The notes: a model not told the origin generated them from the letters alone. Shown: positions 38,019 to 49,047, counted from the first letter of the stretch. The stretch: 64,000 nt of DNA from Prochlorococcus sp. AG-402-I21 (GCA_003216955.1 QCHZ01000007.1:30513-94512); one strand, 5' to 3'. Numbers and translations are program-made.

Positions 38019-41000
38019 ATGGGTTTTGTTCCTATTCATAATCATAGTGATTACAGCCTTCTTGATGGAGCGAGTCAGCTGCCTTTAATGGTTCAAAGGG
38101 CAAAGGAATTGGGAATGCCTGCTCTAGCTCTGACTGATCATGGCGTAATGTATGGCGCGATTGAATTATTGAAGTTATGTAAGTCCGCAAATATTAAGCC
38201 AATTATTGGTAATGAGATGTACGTTATAAATGGTTCAATTGATGACCCTCAGCCTAAAAAAGAAAAAAGATATCACCTTGTTGTTGTAGCGAAAAACCAA
38301 ATTGGCTATGAAAATCTCGTAAAGTTAACGACACTTAGTCATCTAAATGGTGTTAGGGGAAGAGGAATCTTTTCAAGACCATGTATTGATAAGTCTTTAT
38401 TTAAAAAATATAGCGAGGGATTAATTTGTTCAACAGCTTGTTTAGGTGGTGAAATTCCTCAAGCGATTTTAAAAGGAAGAAATGATGTAGCTAGAGAAGT
38501 TGCCGCTTGGTATAAAGAAATCTTGGGAGATGATTTTTATCTAGAAATTCAAGACCATGGATCAATAGAGGATAGAATTGTTAATAGTGAAATAGTCAAA
38601 ATATCTGAAGAACTTGATATCCAAATCATTGCTACCAATGATGCACATTATGTATCAAAGAATGATATCGAAGCACATGATGCATTGATTTGTGTTTTGA
38701 CTGGGAAATTAATAAGTGATCACAAAAGACTAAGATATACAGGCACTGAATATATTAAATCTGAGGAGGAAATGAGAGGTTTATTTACTGATCATTTAGA
38801 AATGGATGTCATAAACAATGCAATAGAAAATACTGTTAAACTATCAAACAAGGTTGAAGAATACACTATCTTAGGCACTTATAAGATGCCTAACTTTCCT
38901 ATACCTAAAGGTTATAAATCTATTGACTATCTTAAAGAGGTAGCTATTAATGGTTTATTGAAAATTTTAGATATTACCGAATTTGAAAACGTACCAAATG
39001 TCTATAAAGAAAGACTTGATTATGAGTTAAGGGTTATAGAACAAATGGGATTCCCAACATACTTTCTTGTTGTCTGGGATTATATTAGATTTGCAAGAGA
39101 AAAAAATATTCCAGTAGGACCTGGTAGGGGATCTGCTGCTGGTTCTCTAGTCGCTTTTTCTCTTCACATAACTAATATTGATCCAGTTGAGAATGGATTA
39201 TTATTTGAACGATTTCTCAATCCTGAAAGGAAGTCAATGCCTGATATTGATACTGACTTTTGTATAGAAAGACGTGGCGAAGTTATAGATTATGTTACTA
39301 AAAAGTATGGTGAGGATAAAGTTGCGCAGATTATAACGTTTAACAGAATGACATCTAAGGCTGTTTTGAAAGATGTCGCTAGGGTATTAGATATTCCATA
39401 TGGAGAAGCAGATCGATTAGCTAAATTAATCCCTGTGGTTAGAGGCAAACCTGCAAAATTATCATCTATGATTTCAAAGGAATCACCAAATAAGGATTTC
39501 CAAGAAAAATATCATAATGATTCAAAAGTAAAGAAATGGGTTGATATGGCGATGAGAATAGAAGGAACAAATAAGACTTTTGGAGTCCATGCCGCCGGTG
39601 TAGTTATTGCTGCCAATTCGCTTGATAATTTAGTTCCTCTACAAAGAAACAATGATGGTCAAATAATTACACAATATTTTATGGAAGATATTGAATCACT
39701 TGGTCTTTTGAAAATGGACTTTTTAGGACTTAGAAATCTTACAATGATAGAAAAAACTGTTAATTTGGTTGAGAAATCAGTTGGTAAGAGATTAGAGCCA
39801 GATTGTTTTCCTTTTACCGATGAAAAAACATTTGATTTACTTTCTAGAGGCGATTTAGAGGGTATATTTCAACTTGAATCTAGTGGTATGAGACAAATAG
39901 TAAAAGATCTAAAGCCCTCATCCCTCGAGGATATTTCTTCAATTCTTGCTCTTTATAGACCTGGCCCTCTTGATGCAGGACTAATTCCTAAATTTATAAA
40001 TAGAAAACATGGTAAGGAAAATATTGATTTTCCCCATCAATCTCTTAAACCTATTTTAAGTGAGACTTACGGAATCATGGTTTATCAAGAGCAAATCATG
40101 AAGATTGCTCAGGATTTAGCTGGATACTCTCTTGGACAGGCAGATTTATTGAGAAGGGCAATGGGTAAGAAAAAAGTTTCTGAAATGCAGCGTCATAGAA
40201 CGATCTTTGTTGATGGAGCTGTTAGAAACGGCGTCTCAGAAGTAATTGCAGATCAGTTATTTGATCAAATGGTTCTATTCGCTGAGTATTGCTTTAATAA
40301 AAGTCATTCAACTGCTTATGGTGCTGTTACTTATCAGACTGCTTATTTAAAAGCGCATTATCCTGTCGCTTATATGGCGGCATTGCTGACAGTAAATGCT
40401 GGTTCAACTGACAAGGTTCAAAGATACATATCTAACTGCAATTCAATGGGTATTAATGTATTGCCTCCAAATATAAATACCTCTGGTGTTGACTTTACTC
40501 CTAAAGATAATTCAATACTTTTTGGTTTTTCAGCTATTAAGAATTTGGGGGATAGCGCAATTAGAAAAATTATTACCTCTAGAGAAGAAGATGGTGAATT
40601 TATTTCTTTAGCTCAATTCTGTGATCGAATTTCACTAAGCGCAATTAATAGAAGAGCTCTTGAAGCTTTGATACATTGCGGAGCTCTTGATTGTCTTGAT
40701 GAAAATGGTAATCGAGCCCAGCTTATTGCTGATTTGGATTTAACTATAGAATGGGCTTCTTCTAGGGCAAAAGATAGAATTAGCGGTCAAGGTAATCTTT
40801 TCGATTTATCTTCTTCATTAAATGATAAATCATCAATTGGTGATTTATCATCAGCTCCCAAGGCTAAACAAGTAAATGAATATCCTCCTTCAGACAAGCT
40901 CAAATTAGAAAAACAACATGTTGGTTTCTATTTATCTGATCATCCTTTGAAGCAGCTATCTGAACCTGCCAAGTTGATTGCTCCTATAAGCCTTGGTTCG

Positions 41001-41534
41001 TTAGAAGAGCAGAAAGATAAGTCCAAAGTAAGCGTCATTGCAATGATTCCAGAAATGAGAGAAGTCACAACTAGAAAAGGTGACAGGATGGCGATTATTC
41101 AATTAGAGGATTTAACTGGTTCTTGCGAAGCGGTTGTCTTCCCTAAAAGTTATGAAAGATTATCTGATCATTTAATGGTTGAAACGAGGTTATTGATATG
41201 GGGCAGCGTAGACAGGAGAGATGAAACTGTTCAATTGCTTATTGATGATTGTCGTGAAATTGATGATTTAAGATTTCTCTTGATTGATCTTCGTCCTGAT
41301 CAAGCTACAGATATCAATATTCAGCATAAATTAAGAGAATGCCTTTCTAAAAACAGACCTGCCAGAAATGAATTAGGTGTTCGAATCCCTGTAGTTGCAT
41401 GCCTCAAGGACGAAAAGCATACAAGGTATGTGAGGTTGGGTGATCAATTTTGCGTTAAAGATGCTGACCTGGCTCTGGATTCACTTTCTAAGAATTCCTT
41501 CATTGCAAGATCAAGTAAAAGTCTTGTAATTTAA
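38019..41534 (+). CDS. dnaE: DNA polymerase III alpha subunit
   Basis: The 1171-residue replicative polymerase has an N-terminal PHP domain ([17 protein letters not shown]), the catalytic palm with [15 protein letters not shown] near residue 408, and a C-terminal OB fold. It is a single unbroken gene. The split-intein site of many cyanobacterial dnaE genes, between Tyr and Cys in [11 protein letters not shown] (Cys 758), is here continuous. It is followed by a convergent gene after 8 bases. Confidence 0.98.
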   Translation: MGFVPIHNHSDYSLLDGASQLPLMVQRAKELGMPALALTDHGVMYGAIELLKLCKSANIKPIIGNEMYVINGSIDDPQPKKEKRYHLVVVAKNQIGYENLVKLTTLSHLNGVRGRGIFSRPCIDKSLFKKYSEGLICSTACLGGEIPQAILKGRNDVAREVAAWYKEILGDDFYLEIQDHGSIEDRIVNSEIVKISEELDIQIIATNDAHYVSKNDIEAHDALICVLTGKLISDHKRLRYTGTEYIKSEEEMRGLFTDHLEMDVINNAIENTVKLSNKVEEYTILGTYKMPNFPIPKGYKSIDYLKEVAINGLLKILDITEFENVPNVYKERLDYELRVIEQMGFPTYFLVVWDYIRFAREKNIPVGPGRGSAAGSLVAFSLHITNIDPVENGLLFERFLNPERKSMPDIDTDFCIERRGEVIDYVTKKYGEDKVAQIITFNRMTSKAVLKDVARVLDIPYGEADRLAKLIPVVRGKPAKLSSMISKESPNKDFQEKYHNDSKVKKWVDMAMRIEGTNKTFGVHAAGVVIAANSLDNLVPLQRNNDGQIITQYFMEDIESLGLLKMDFLGLRNLTMIEKTVNLVEKSVGKRLEPDCFPFTDEKTFDLLSRGDLEGIFQLESSGMRQIVKDLKPSSLEDISSILALYRPGPLDAGLIPKFINRKHGKENIDFPHQSLKPILSETYGIMVYQEQIMKIAQDLAGYSLGQADLLRRAMGKKKVSEMQRHRTIFVDGAVRNGVSEVIADQLFDQMVLFAEYCFNKSHSTAYGAVTYQTAYLKAHYPVAYMAALLTVNAGSTDKVQRYISNCNSMGINVLPPNINTSGVDFTPKDNSILFGFSAIKNLGDSAIRKIITSREEDGEFISLAQFCDRISLSAINRRALEALIHCGALDCLDENGNRAQLIADLDLTIEWASSRAKDRISGQGNLFDLSSSLNDKSSIGDLSSAPKAKQVNEYPPSDKLKLEKQHVGFYLSDHPLKQLSEPAKLIAPISLGSLEEQKDKSKVSVIAMIPEMREVTTRKGDRMAIIQLEDLTGSCEAVVFPKSYERLSDHLMVETRLLIWGSVDRRDETVQLLIDDCREIDDLRFLLIDLRPDQATDINIQHKLRECLSKNRPARNELGVRIPVVACLKDEKHTRYVRLGDQFCVKDADLALDSLSKNSFIARSSKSLVI

Positions 41535-41542
41535 ATTTATTG

Positions 41543-41983
41543 TTAACTAGAAATATCTTTTTGATTTGTTTTGAATGCATCTTTCATTCTATTGATGTTT
41601 GGCTTTATGTTTTCAAAACCAAGAAAACTCCCTGGATTCAAATCCCAACTCGCGGAGAGTATTCCATAACTTAATCCTAATAAGCCTACAAGAAAACAAA
41701 ATGCTGAACTTACAAGAGTGACTGTTGGCGATATTTCGGCAATTCCCTTGCTTATTAAATAATAACTCCCAATAAATACACCCATGCCACTGAGGGTTGG
41801 AATACCTGTAGTAAAAGCTATTCTTCTTGCCATTCTATTTGCAACATAGCTTGGTATTCCTGATTTCTTGCTGCTACTTTTTGAAGACTTCTTTGTAACT
41901 ATTTTTGGAGCAGAGTTATTGCTGGATAATCCTATCTTTACTTCTTTTGGTTGGTCCTTTTTGTTTTTTTTCGCACCTTTCAT
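41543..41983 (-). CDS. PAM68 family protein (DUF3464), photosystem II assembly
   Basis: The 146-residue protein has a lysine/serine-rich N-terminus (residues 1-40, KSSKSSSKKSG) followed by IPSYVANRMARRIAFTTGIP and two membrane spans, roughly residues 58-75 and 85-105. This is the PAM68 pattern. In plants and Synechocystis PAM68 helps assemble photosystem II and insert chlorophyll into CP47. It is in the thylakoid by inference. It lies just ahead of rpsO in the opposite direction of dnaE. Confidence 0.82.
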   Translation of the reverse strand: MKGAKKNKKDQPKEVKIGLSSNNSAPKIVTKKSSKSSSKKSGIPSYVANRMARRIAFTTGIPTLSGMGVFIGSYYLISKGIAEISPTVTLVSSAFCFLVGLLGLSYGILSASWDLNPGSFLGFENIKPNINRMKDAFKTNQKDISS

Positions 41984-42010
41984 AAGCTTCTAGAAATCTA
42001 ATACCACTAA

Positions 42011-42280
42011 TTATCCTCTAATAGCTAATTTTTCTAGGAGCTCTGTATATCTTTTTTCACTTTTAGTTCGTACATAACCTAAAAGTCTTTTTCGCTGTCC
42101 AATCATTTTGAGCAATCCTTGTCTTGAGGAGAAATCATGGATGTTGCCCTGAAGATGTTGGCTTAATTTTGAAATTCTTGTAGTAAGCATGGCAACTTGA
42201 ACTTCTACTGATCCAGTATCAGTTGGATGTACTTGATGTGTGTTGATTAGCTTCTGTTTCTCTTCTGTGCCTAGTGACAT
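42011..42280 (-). CDS. rpsO: 30S ribosomal protein S15
   Basis: This 89-residue protein is full-length S15. Family stretches [39 protein letters not shown] and [10 protein letters not shown] are present. It binds 16S rRNA in the central domain. It is separated from ruvA by a 50-base spacer and followed by the PAM68 gene after 27 bases. Confidence 0.97.
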   Translation of the reverse strand: MSLGTEEKQKLINTHQVHPTDTGSVEVQVAMLTTRISKLSQHLQGNIHDFSSRQGLLKMIGQRKRLLGYVRTKSEKRYTELLEKLAIRG

Positions 42281-42330
42281 TTGTTTAGTTTTTCCTATTT
42301 TTTAATTCTAATTTAATCCCTAGCCTTCTA

Positions 42331-43005
42331 TCAAGTACTTCTTTTACTCAATTTCATAAGAATCTCTTTGAGATGTTTATCCATTAGCTCTGCTTTCTCT
42401 TCTGCAGATAGCGAATTCAATAATAAAGAATTTTCTTTTTCGTTGGTTGTTATAATTTTAATTGATTCTTTTATTTCTTTATCAATATAGCCAAGTGACT
42501 TTAGAATTACAGAAATTTCGTCTATATATTTAGAAAATTGATTAGTCTCTATATCATTATTATCGTAATGAGTTGTTTCACTATTATCTAAAAATTTATG
42601 AAGTTTGTTTCGTAGCTCAACTATTAATCTATCTGCAATTCGTTTACCTATTCCTTGTGTTTTTGTTAACAAATTAGATTCTTTTCTTTCTATTGCATTA
42701 ACTAACTGAGTAACCTCAAAGTCTTCTAATAATGCCATGCCAATTTGCGGACCTATTCCATTTACACTAATAATTTCTCGAAATAAATCTCTTTGATTAA
42801 CATCTATAAAACCATATAAATTCGTTCCTTCTTCTCGATCTATTTGGTGAATCCATAGCTCAATATTATTCGAATTTTCAGATTTACGTATTTGTGAGGG
42901 TATTAGTTGTATTTCATAACCAACATTACCCACATTTAGAACAACTCCTTTTTTTGAGGATATTTCCCAAGTATGAATTATTTCACCTTTCAGCCAGCTA
43001 ATCAT
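42331..43005 (-). CDS. ruvA: Holliday junction helicase subunit RuvA
   Basis: The 224-residue protein has the OB-fold N-terminus (MISWLKGEIIHTWEI), helix-hairpin-helix motifs including ISVNGIGPQIGMALLEDF and LTKTQGIGKRIADRLIVEL, and a C-terminal domain that contacts RuvB. The linker between domains is Asn/Asp-rich. RuvB is not in the window. It acts in recombination and repair at four-way junctions. Confidence 0.95.
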   Translation of the reverse strand: MISWLKGEIIHTWEISSKKGVVLNVGNVGYEIQLIPSQIRKSENSNNIELWIHQIDREEGTNLYGFIDVNQRDLFREIISVNGIGPQIGMALLEDFEVTQLVNAIERKESNLLTKTQGIGKRIADRLIVELRNKLHKFLDNSETTHYDNNDIETNQFSKYIDEISVILKSLGYIDKEIKESIKIITTNEKENSLLLNSLSAEEKAELMDKHLKEILMKLSKRST

Positions 43006-43043
43006 TATATATTTTAATTAAAATTCTGAGAATTTAAATATAC

Positions 43044-43430
43044 TCAACCACCATCAATCTGACATCCAACCATTGATCCGCCTACTAGACCAGCAGGGAT
43101 TGCCCACCAACGATCTTTTCCTCTTGATATTGCCGTAGCGAAGCCCGCACCTAAAATACCCCCTGCGATTTTGCCTTCAGAGCAATCATTGTTATCAAAT
43201 TCATTGTCACTGTTTGTTGACCCATCACCTGGGCAAGGAACTTCTACTGTTTCCTCCCATTTTTTTACATATCCAGGATCATTTCTTGTCCCTGGAATAT
43301 ATTCTTCTCTATACTCGTTTCTAGTACAAGTTCTACTTGATGAATAACCTCGTTGATACTCATCTGCAAAAATCGATATTGATCCTGTGCTAATTAGTAA
43401 TATTGAAAAAATTAAAGATTTAAAATTCAT
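43044..43430 (-). CDS. Secreted glycine-zipper protein
   Basis: The 128-residue protein begins with a signal peptide (MNFKSLIFSILLISTGSISI, cleavage near FADE). The mature part has two Cys-containing segments (SRTCTRNEY, VEVPCPGDG) and a glycine-rich end GKIAGGILGAGFATAIS and AIPAGLVGGSMVGC, a glycine-zipper pattern seen in outer-membrane or surface proteins. The ATG overlaps the stop of the DMT transporter gene by 4 bases (ATGA). Confidence 0.65.
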   Translation of the reverse strand: MNFKSLIFSILLISTGSISIFADEYQRGYSSSRTCTRNEYREEYIPGTRNDPGYVKKWEETVEVPCPGDGSTNSDNEFDNNDCSEGKIAGGILGAGFATAISRGKDRWWAIPAGLVGGSMVGCQIDGG

Positions 43431-44332
43431 ATTTTTGCTTGTGATGTTTTGGATGCACTGATACTAATAATAGTGGAAATAAGTACGCAAAAACCACCTA
43501 AGTAAATTGAACTTGTTATTCTTTCTTGGAAAATCATTACTCCCCATATACTGGCAAAGATAACCTGGGAATAATTTAGGGAAGTTGCCTGCCCTGCTGG
43601 TAGTAATCTTAAACCCTGTGTTATGCAAAGTTGACCAATCTGAGTAAAAATACCAATACCTATTATCCAGAACCAATCTGATCCGGTTGGTAATATAAAA
43701 TCATTAATAATAAAAGGTATCGATAAAGGGATAGAAATCAAAGGAAAGTAGTAAATAATAACAAGAGGGTGTTCTTTTGAAGAAAGTTTTCTTACACAAA
43801 TATAAGCTAATGATGTCATTAAAGCGCCCAATATTGCAATGGATATTGCTAATATTGTTTCTTGAATATTACTATTTCTTGCTAATTCTGGTTGGCTAAC
43901 TAAAACAATTCCTATCCAACCAATAATTATTGAATATACTATTCTCCTCAATATGAATTCTTTTAGAATTATATATGCACATATCACTGTGAAAGTTGGG
44001 TAAATGTATTGGATTACTGTTGCTGTAGCTATGGGTAATATTGTTAGGGCTTTGAAGATACAAAATAGAGCAACTGTTCCAAGTAAACCCCTTAAAATTA
44101 ATAGTTTTTTCTGATTTCCCCAGGGGTTTATATTATTTTTATATAAGAAAAATCTTGTAATTATAATACTTATAGTAGCCCTAGCAAAAACAAGTTCTGA
44201 AATAGGTATTCTCCCCCCGATCGCCTTCACACAAACACTCATAAGGCTAAATGCTAAACCGCTTCCTATTAAAAATTTGATCCCGTTTAAATTTTCTAAA
44301 TTAAATTCATCTTTCACTAGTTTTTCTCTCAA
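43427..44332 (-). CDS. EamA/DMT-family membrane transporter
   Basis: The 301-residue protein has ten hydrophobic segments in two EamA repeats. The first contains FLIGSGLAFSLMSVCVKAIGG and PISELVFARATISIIITR, the second the IGIGIFTQIGQLCITQGLRL stretch and AGQATSLNYSQVIFASIWG. The family exports or imports small metabolites such as amino acids or nucleosides; the substrate is unknown. It is transcribed with the glycine-zipper gene and diverges from dnaG. Confidence 0.85.
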   Translation of the reverse strand: MREKLVKDEFNLENLNGIKFLIGSGLAFSLMSVCVKAIGGRIPISELVFARATISIIITRFFLYKNNINPWGNQKKLLILRGLLGTVALFCIFKALTILPIATATVIQYIYPTFTVICAYIILKEFILRRIVYSIIIGWIGIVLVSQPELARNSNIQETILAISIAILGALMTSLAYICVRKLSSKEHPLVIIYYFPLISIPLSIPFIINDFILPTGSDWFWIIGIGIFTQIGQLCITQGLRLLPAGQATSLNYSQVIFASIWGVMIFQERITSSIYLGGFCVLISTIISISASKTSQAKI

Positions 44333-44380
44333 TTTTTAAATCTCTTAACTAAATATTTAAATATCAATTAAAATTATCAT

Positions 44381-46408
44381 ATGGCTTCTGCTCGACTACA
44401 TCCCAGGACAATTGAGTCTGTAAAAGAGCGAATAGATATTGTGGATGTGGTTGGTGAACACGTCGTTTTAAAGAAAAAAGGCAAAGAATATGTTGGAATA
44501 TGTCCTTTTCATGATGATAGTAAACCTTCAATGTCAGTGATTCCTGGCAAGCAATTTTATTATTGTTTTTCATGTGGAGCTGGTGGGAATGCCATTAAAT
44601 TTTTAATGGAGTTTCAGAGACAAAGTTTTAGTGATGTTGTACTTGAACTGGCTAAGAAATATCAAGTACCAATTGATACAGTTGAAGGACCTCAACAAGA
44701 AAGACTCAAGCAACAGCTTTCACGTAGAGATACTCTTTATCGTGTATTAAAAATCGCTACTGGTTGGTTTAGAAATCAATTAAGCTCTCCATGTGGTAAA
44801 AATGCACTTAATTATCTCAAGAAAAAGCGTAATTTAAGTGATGGTACTTTAATCAATTTTGAGCTTGGATTCGCACCAGATAATTGGGACTCATTGCTCA
44901 AATATTTTGTAGACATAGAAAAAGTTAGTGTTGATATTCTTGAATCGGCTGGATTAATCGTTCCTCGAAAGGGTGGCAATGGTTTTTATGATAGGTTTCG
45001 CAATCGTATTATTGTTCCTATTCACGACAGGCAAAAAAGAGTTATTGGTTTCGGAGGAAGAAGTCTTGATGGTTCAGAACCTAAGTATTTAAATTCACCT
45101 GAGACTGAAATCTTTGAAAAAGGAAAAAATCTTTTTGGTTTTGATAAATCCACACTTTCCATTAGGAAAAAAGATTATGCAGTTGTTGTAGAGGGATATT
45201 TTGATGTGATGGCTCTTCATGATTCGGGTATTACAAATGTTGTTGCTTCTTTAGGAACAGCATTAAGTCGCAATCAAATAACACTTCTTTCTCGTGCCAC
45301 CGATAGTAAAAAGATCCTCTTAAATTTTGACTCAGATAATGCTGGAATTCGTGCGGCTAATAGAGCTATTAGTGAGGTAGAAAACCTTGCTATTCAAGGT
45401 CAACTAGATTTACGAGTCCTTCAATTACCTTCAGGTAAAGATCCAGATGAATTTCTTAAGGATAATTCTCCATCCGAATATGAAGCATTAGCGGCAAAAT
45501 CACCTCTTTGGATGGATTGGCAAATTGATCAATCATTAAAGGATTTAGATTTAAGTAAATCTGATCAATTTCAGGAAGCAGTTAGCAGCTTAGTAAGTCT
45601 CCTTGGAAAGCTTCCTCAAACTGCAATAAGAACTCATTATCTACAGAAGGTTGCTCAGCTTCTTAGTGGAGGTCAAGGTAGATTCGCTCTACAACTAGAG
45701 GAGGATTTACGTAATCAAATAAGTGGTCAAAGATGGCACGGTCGCTCGAAAAAAATTGATAAGCCTCAAGAAATTAGTCTCCGAGAAAGAAGTGAGGCAG
45801 ATATACTTTTTACTTATATTCACTGTCCTAATTACAGATCGTTTATTCGTTATGAACTTCGCTTAAGGGATCTTGATGATTTTGCGATTAATCATCATCG
45901 CGCAATATGGTCTACAATAAGTTACATTGAGGAAAATAAGTTTGGCCCTGAAACTGTTGAGAAGATTAATCGTTTTAATGATTCTAATAATATTTTAGCT
46001 GATGTTGATTTAATTAAAAAGTTGTTAGATAATTTCCTAGCCAGTGATAATGAGCATCTTCCTAAACTTACTCCTTTACTAGATGTTAATGAACTTCGTT
46101 TGGCAACATTAAATGATCCCGAGTCACTCATCCGTGGGGCTCTGGCTGCTCTTGAAAAGCAAAAATCCTTAAAACGTTGTAGGCATTTAATTGATGCATG
46201 GAGTTCGCAGAGATTAAAAACTCTTGAGAGCTGTATTGCCTCTCTTATTGTTCAGGAAAAATCTGAGCCTAGCGATTCATCTGATATGGAACAGAGAGTT
46301 ATTAGCATGTTTGAAGACTTAAATAATGATGCTATAAATTTTCAACAACTTTATTACGCGGAAAGAAAACACATACTAAATCTAGATCAACAGAGATGTT
46401 ATAAATAA
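44381..46408 (+). CDS. dnaG: DNA primase
   Basis: The 675-residue primase makes RNA primers for replication. The zinc ribbon CPFHDDSKPSMSVIPGKQFY with YYCFSCGAGG is near residue 40-65. The Toprim domain has VVVEGYFDVMALHDSGI near 270 and LNFDSDNAGIRAANRA. The C-terminal helicase-binding part is less conserved. It is complete. A small gene follows after 19 bases. Confidence 0.96.
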   Translation: MASARLHPRTIESVKERIDIVDVVGEHVVLKKKGKEYVGICPFHDDSKPSMSVIPGKQFYYCFSCGAGGNAIKFLMEFQRQSFSDVVLELAKKYQVPIDTVEGPQQERLKQQLSRRDTLYRVLKIATGWFRNQLSSPCGKNALNYLKKKRNLSDGTLINFELGFAPDNWDSLLKYFVDIEKVSVDILESAGLIVPRKGGNGFYDRFRNRIIVPIHDRQKRVIGFGGRSLDGSEPKYLNSPETEIFEKGKNLFGFDKSTLSIRKKDYAVVVEGYFDVMALHDSGITNVVASLGTALSRNQITLLSRATDSKKILLNFDSDNAGIRAANRAISEVENLAIQGQLDLRVLQLPSGKDPDEFLKDNSPSEYEALAAKSPLWMDWQIDQSLKDLDLSKSDQFQEAVSSLVSLLGKLPQTAIRTHYLQKVAQLLSGGQGRFALQLEEDLRNQISGQRWHGRSKKIDKPQEISLRERSEADILFTYIHCPNYRSFIRYELRLRDLDDFAINHHRAIWSTISYIEENKFGPETVEKINRFNDSNNILADVDLIKKLLDNFLASDNEHLPKLTPLLDVNELRLATLNDPESLIRGALAALEKQKSLKRCRHLIDAWSSQRLKTLESCIASLIVQEKSEPSDSSDMEQRVISMFEDLNNDAINFQQLYYAERKHILNLDQQRCYK

Positions 46409-46427
46409 TATTATATAGTTTTTATTA

Positions 46428-46727
46428 ATGAATAATATCTCACCTTTTAATTTGGATCAATGTTCTTTATCTAATGATCTATGGCCAGATTTTATCAATA
46501 AAATTGGTCTTATCAAGGCAAATTTAGCTGTACGACAATCTCTCGATCTTCAGAGAATGCAGGGATCGACTTCTACTCTGCCTGTACTTATTCTTGAAAC
46601 ATGTGGAACTGCTTTGGTGAACTCTGAAGCCGTTAAGACTTATATTGGTCTTTCATATTTGGAGCAAGGAATGGTTTTGATTTTCAGTAGTAAATTAAAC
46701 TCTATTCAGTTACTTAGAGACAATTAA
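46428..46727 (+). CDS. Hypothetical protein downstream of dnaG
   Basis: The 99-residue protein starts MNNISPFNLDQCSLSNDLWP and has LPVLILETCGTALVNSEAV and GLSYLEQGMVLIFSS as core strands. It is soluble. No domain is recognised. A 14-base A/T inverted repeat spans its downstream end. Confidence 0.6.
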   Translation: MNNISPFNLDQCSLSNDLWPDFINKIGLIKANLAVRQSLDLQRMQGSTSTLPVLILETCGTALVNSEAVKTYIGLSYLEQGMVLIFSSKLNSIQLLRDN

Positions 46728-46728
46728 T

Positions 46729-46762
46729 ATTAATAAAATATTATAGACAATATTTTATTAAT
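46729..46762. terminator. 14-bp A/T inverted repeat between convergent genes
   Basis: ATTAATAAAATATT pairs with AATATTTTATTAAT across a 6-base loop. It lies between the dnaG downstream gene and the HEAVH-motif gene, covering the stop of the latter. It may act in both directions but has no G/C pairs. Confidence 0.4.
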
Positions 46763-47274
46763 TCATTTTTTACTAATCTTGGTTTATCTTCTAATATATA
46801 TGCTTGTCTTTCTTTTTCTTCCTCTCTGGAAAATCTAATAGATCCATTAAAAGCATTGATCTTCGATGGATTCATTGATAGCTTTCTATCTATTTTTAAT
46901 AACTTTCCATTATTGCACTCTTGTGCGACATGAACAGCTTCATGCCTTAAAGCTCTTTTTATATGTAAGGCTGTCCTTTCAAAGATATCCTTATTTTTCT
47001 TTCTTAGATGCGTATATCCTTCTCGCTTCTTTGCGTTATTTGTACAAATAATAATTTCCTTTTTTACACGATTAAAAAAACCAACATAGTTCTCACCTAA
47101 CAAACATAGTTTTGTATTTTCTGCTGTCTTATATCCTGCCTTTTCAATCATCCTTATTATTTCAACTTCTGTTCTATCTAGAAATTCTATCAACTCCACT
47201 ATGTTTTTTCCTAGGACTTCTATTCTTTTAAATCTAGCATGATACTCAGTTTGAATTTTAATATGTAGCATCAT
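46741..47274 (-). CDS. Small zincin-like protein linked to umuDC
   Basis: The 177-residue protein has an HExxH motif in ALRHEAVHVAQECNNGK near residue 112, the metal-binding signature of zinc peptidases. A glutamate-rich stretch REEEKERQAYILED follows about 38 residues later and could supply the third ligand. The protein has no signal peptide. It lies 21 bases after umuC on the same strand, so it is probably the third gene of an SOS operon. Proteolysis is suggested by the motif only; the substrate is unknown. Confidence 0.65.
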   Translation of the reverse strand: MMLHIKIQTEYHARFKRIEVLGKNIVELIEFLDRTEVEIIRMIEKAGYKTAENTKLCLLGENYVGFFNRVKKEIIICTNNAKKREGYTHLRKKNKDIFERTALHIKRALRHEAVHVAQECNNGKLLKIDRKLSMNPSKINAFNGSIRFSREEEKERQAYILEDKPRLVKNELIKYCL

Positions 47275-47295
47275 TGTTAAATATTATACTAACTT

Positions 47296-48573
47296 CTAAT
47301 TAGCATATATAGTTGGAATATTTTCTATATTTGTTGTTTTTATACTAGATAGTTTTTTTCTTCGCGGTCTCCATTCTGCATCCATCATTGATGATCCCCA
47401 ATTTATTGTATCTATACCATTTTTCGAATTAATATCATCTATTATGTTATCCAGTCTCTGTAGATATAATTCTTCTTTAATATTCTGTGTATCAAACATT
47501 AGGTTTTGTTTATATTGATTGCTTTGAAGTTTATGCAATATTACACCTGCTTTTATAAATTTCTTATATGGTTTAAAAATTTCTTTTGTTAGTGATAGGC
47601 TTTTTTCAATCATGATCTTTGAGTTAGAAGTTGGAACGCTTATTTTTTCTGTTGCTTCACTCCTAAAGAAATCTTTTGAATGAGTATTTGTATTCGTGAA
47701 AACCGTAATAGCTGAAGATAATTGATTGTATTTCCTCAACTTAGCACTTGCAATTAAAACGTATTTAATAACAGCTTGGTTCAAATCATCTAAGCTATCT
47801 ATGGGATATGAAAAACTCCTGCTTACGCAGATTTCTTTTCGATCTGATGAGTTCTCTTTTATAGGGATACATAGGTTTCCTTTTAATTCATTTTGAATTC
47901 GTAGACCAACTACACCATACTTTCCTTTGATTTGTTCGCTTGACATATCTCTAAGTTCTCTAGCATTAGTTATGCCTCTGGCTTTTAGCCATGTAGACAT
48001 CCGTTTGCCGATACCCCAGACTTTATCTACATTAATTAGATCAAGATAACGATCTTTATTTTCAACAAGGCCTATATCAAATATACCTGAATTCGCTTGT
48101 ATCTTTTTTGCTAGATGATTAGAAATTTTTGATAGAACTTTTGTCTCACCAATACCAATAGATATTGGTATTCCTATGTTTTGATAAACCAAAGCCCTTA
48201 AATCTTTTCCCCATTTGTATAAGCACTTTTCTTTTGGACGTTTTATAGTTCCAAATGCTTCATCTATAGAGTAAATTTCCAGTCCTTCACAATTTTTTCT
48301 TAGTAGCTGCATTAATCGATTACTTATATCACCGTACAGTTCGTAATTTGAACTTCTCACATTTATATTTAATTGATTTAGTTTATTCTTTAACTTGAAA
48401 TAAGGTTGTCCCATAGGAATTCCCATTCTTCTAGCCTCTGAACTGCGAGCTATTATGCACCCATCATTATTGGAAAGTACTACTAAGCCCTTTCCTTTTA
48501 TGGACGGATCGATCATTTGTTCACACGAAGCATAGAAATTATTCCCATCAATTTGAAGTATTACTTTTGACAT
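47296..48573 (-). CDS. umuC: Y-family DNA polymerase, UmuC type
   Basis: The 425-residue polymerase shows LQIDGNNFYASCEQMIDPS at the N-terminus, DGCIIARSSEARRMGIPMG near residue 37, and YSIDEAF near residue 101 with the catalytic Asp/Glu. WGIGKRMSTWLKARGI follows as the helix-hairpin-helix. With UmuD it forms the error-prone translesion enzyme Pol V. It begins 2 bases after the umuD stop. The C-terminal part is shorter in homology, as is common. Confidence 0.94.
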   Translation of the reverse strand: MSKVILQIDGNNFYASCEQMIDPSIKGKGLVVLSNNDGCIIARSSEARRMGIPMGQPYFKLKNKLNQLNINVRSSNYELYGDISNRLMQLLRKNCEGLEIYSIDEAFGTIKRPKEKCLYKWGKDLRALVYQNIGIPISIGIGETKVLSKISNHLAKKIQANSGIFDIGLVENKDRYLDLINVDKVWGIGKRMSTWLKARGITNARELRDMSSEQIKGKYGVVGLRIQNELKGNLCIPIKENSSDRKEICVSRSFSYPIDSLDDLNQAVIKYVLIASAKLRKYNQLSSAITVFTNTNTHSKDFFRSEATEKISVPTSNSKIMIEKSLSLTKEIFKPYKKFIKAGVILHKLQSNQYKQNLMFDTQNIKEELYLQRLDNIIDDINSKNGIDTINWGSSMMDAEWRPRRKKLSSIKTTNIENIPTIYAN

Positions 48574-48575
48574 AA

Positions 48576-49022
48576 TTAGACTTTTGATTGTTGTAGTTCA
48601 TGTATCGAATAAATCGCTACTCCCCATATTTGTATATCTATATATTCATATAAGTTTATTGCTGGATAATTTTCTTTATCTGCTTTTAGATAATAATTAT
48701 CTTGCTTTTTGATAAGTCTTTTTAATGTGAATTCTCCATCCAAGAGAGCAACTACAATATGTCCAGGATTTGGGTTTATACTGCGATCTATTATTAATAA
48801 ATCGTTGTTATAAATTCCTGCGTTATTCATTGAATTACCGCTTACACGTAGAAAGAACGTACTTATTGGATTCTTGATTAAGTATTTGTTGAGATCGATA
48901 CCGAGCTCTATGTAGTCTTCTGCAGGAGAAGGAAAGCCTGCAGAAATAGTTTCTTTTACTAGTGGAATTAATAGTGACGACAAGCCTTCCTTTGATGAAG
49001 AGCAAGAGCGATTTGAACCCAT
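48576..49022 (-). CDS. umuD: SOS mutagenesis protein UmuD
   Basis: The 148-residue protein is a LexA-like self-cleaving serine protease. The cleavage region SAGFPSPAEDYIELGIDLN includes an Ala-Gly junction near residue 31. The Ser is in RVSGNSMNNAGI and the Lys in GEFTLKRLIKK. The trimmed form is the Pol V subunit. A near-palindromic LexA-type box lies 26 bases upstream of the ATG, supporting DNA-damage control. Confidence 0.9.
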   Translation of the reverse strand: MGSNRSCSSSKEGLSSLLIPLVKETISAGFPSPAEDYIELGIDLNKYLIKNPISTFFLRVSGNSMNNAGIYNNDLLIIDRSINPNPGHIVVALLDGEFTLKRLIKKQDNYYLKADKENYPAINLYEYIDIQIWGVAIYSIHELQQSKV

Positions 49023-49047
49023 AGACCCAGACCAACAAAAAAACTAT

